64,000 bases of DNA, taken from assembly GCA_911728455.2 (NCBI GenBank), contig OU452222.1, positions 29,402,430-29,466,429 of the forward strand. Direction: 5' to 3'. The notes beneath the pieces are model-generated. The model ran no database searches. It saw only the letters and a program-made list of their open reading frames with translations, and was not told where the DNA came from. This document shows, in pieces, positions 62,923-64,000 of the stretch. Position numbers and translations under genes: made by a program. Position 1 is the stretch's first letter. Each line of letters begins with the position of its first letter. Source of the DNA: Marthasterias glacialis. Its lineage: Eukaryota > Echinodermata > Asteroidea > Forcipulatida > Asteriidae.

Positions 62923-64000
62923 AGTCTTGGTTTGTGGGTTGCTGATTGGAGCATCGTGTTCATTTGTGTAGCATAGCCAGAGTCTTGGTTTGTGGGTTGC
63001 TGATTGGAGCATCGTGTTCATTTGTGTAGCATAGCCAGAGTCTTGGTTTGTGGGTTGATGAGTGGAGCATCATGTTCATTTGTGTAGCATAGCCACGGTC
63101 ATGGTTTGTGGGTTGCTGATTGGAGCATCGTGTTCATCTGTGTAGCATAGCCACAGTCTTCGTTTGTGGGTTGCTGATTGGAGCATCATGTTCATCCGTG
63201 TAGCATAGCCAGAGTCTTGGTTTGTGGTTTGCTGATTGGAGCATCGTGTTCATCTGTGTAGCATAGCCAGAGTCTTGGTTTGTGGTTTGCTGATTGGAGC
63301 ATCGTGTTCATTTGTGTAGCATAGCCAGAGTCTTGGTTTGTGGTTTGCTGATTGGAGCATCGTGTTCATCTGTGTAGCATAGCCAGAGTCTTGGTTTGTG
63401 GTTTGCTGATTGGAGCATCATGTTCATCTGTGTAGCATAGCCACAGTCTTGGTTTTTGGGTTGCTGATTGGGGCATCGTGTTCATCTGTAAAGCATAGCC
63501 AGAGTCTTGGTTTGTGGGTTGCTGATTGGAGCATCGTGTTCATTTGTGTAGCATAGCCACAGTCATGGTTTGTGGGTTGCTGATTGGAGCATCGTGTTCA
63601 TTTGTGTAGCATAGCCAGAGTCTTGGTTTGTGGATTGCTGATTGGGGCATCGTGTTCATATGTAAAGCATAGCCAGAGTCTTGGTTTTTGGGTTGCTGAT
63701 TGGAGCATCGTGTTCATCTGTGTAGCATAGCCAGAGTCTTGGTTTGTGGTTTGCTGATTGGAGCATCGTGTTCATCTGTGTAGCATAGCCAGAGTCTTGG
63801 TTTGTGGGTTACTGATTGGAGCATCATGTTCATCTGTGTAGCATAGCCACAGTCTTGGTTTGTGGGTTGCTGATTGGAGCATCGTGTTCATCTGTGTAGC
63901 ATAGCCAGAGTCTTGGTTTGTGGTTTGCTGATTGGAGCATCATGTTCATTTGTGTAGCATAGCCACAGTCTTGGTTTGTGGATTGCTGATTGGAGCATCG
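62923..64000. repeat. 58-bp minisatellite running off the right edge
   Basis: About 18.5 copies of agtcttggtttgtgggttgc, tgattggagcatcgtgttca, t(t/c)tgtgtagcatagccag (58 bp). Variants such as gggttgc/ggtttgc, ccag/ccac and atcg/atca alternate, suggesting some higher-order structure. It continues past base 64000. Confidence 0.95.

Overview
The window reads as animal (metazoan) nuclear DNA, not microbial. It is AT-rich and has almost no long open reading frames. Two conserved genes are split into small exons with GT..AG junctions and matching phases, and most of the rest is introns and intergenic DNA packed with transposon relics, foldback elements and minisatellites. Frequent acatgta/tacatgta words, a tRNA-derived SINE tail, a TTAA-flanked MITE and GTCACGTGAC-bearing inverted-repeat elements suggest a marine invertebrate deuterostome. 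I lean to an echinoderm, possibly a sea star. That assignment rests on repeat style as I remember it, not on a search.

Gene 1 is a copine (Ca2+-dependent phospholipid-binding C2 protein) on the minus strand. A CpG-rich first exon/promoter lies near 41.03-41.32 kb and a second noncoding exon at 40823-40897. Both are followed by a very long intron to the ATG exon at 25341-25518. Coding exons follow at 19666-19845, 12870-12944 and 5945-6019. All coding junctions are phase 0 and give the first 163 residues: the C2A domain and the start of C2B. The remainder lies to the left of the window.

Gene 2 is the mRNA cap guanine-N7 methyltransferase (RNMT) on the plus strand. It has a start exon at 50899-50941, exon 2 at 57867-57931, exon 3 at 58769-59033 (SAM-binding motif I) and exon 4 at 60285-60397. 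The phases fit throughout (1, 0, 1, 0), and the rest lies to the right of the window. The two genes are head to head, about 9.6 kb apart.

Mobile DNA by region: 10.7-11.5 kb holds a CR1/L2-like 3' end; 14.2 kb a Penelope-type terminal motif; 16.1-16.8 kb a reverse-transcriptase relic; and 20.0-21.4 kb a 50-bp minisatellite grown from an inverted pair of SINE tails. 22.4-23.4 kb has tandem foldback elements; 27.9-28.2 kb a 17-bp minisatellite; and 29.8-33.4 kb a nearly full-length but broken non-LTR retrotransposon. 35-53 kb carries seven copies of one inverted-repeat family, two of them hosting nested MITEs. 42-43.5 kb holds more foldbacks and a cluster of short palindromes. 47.4-48.5 kb is a Penelope-like relic between direct repeats, and 53.9-56.3 kb a CR1/L2-like pseudogene with a SINE inserted. 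RNMT intron 4 carries a 55-bp array in which every unit contains a palindrome (60.7-62.0 kb) and a 58-bp array that runs off the right edge.

No intact transposase, rRNA, functional tRNA or CRISPR was seen. Exon calls rest on translation and splice-site reading by eye.
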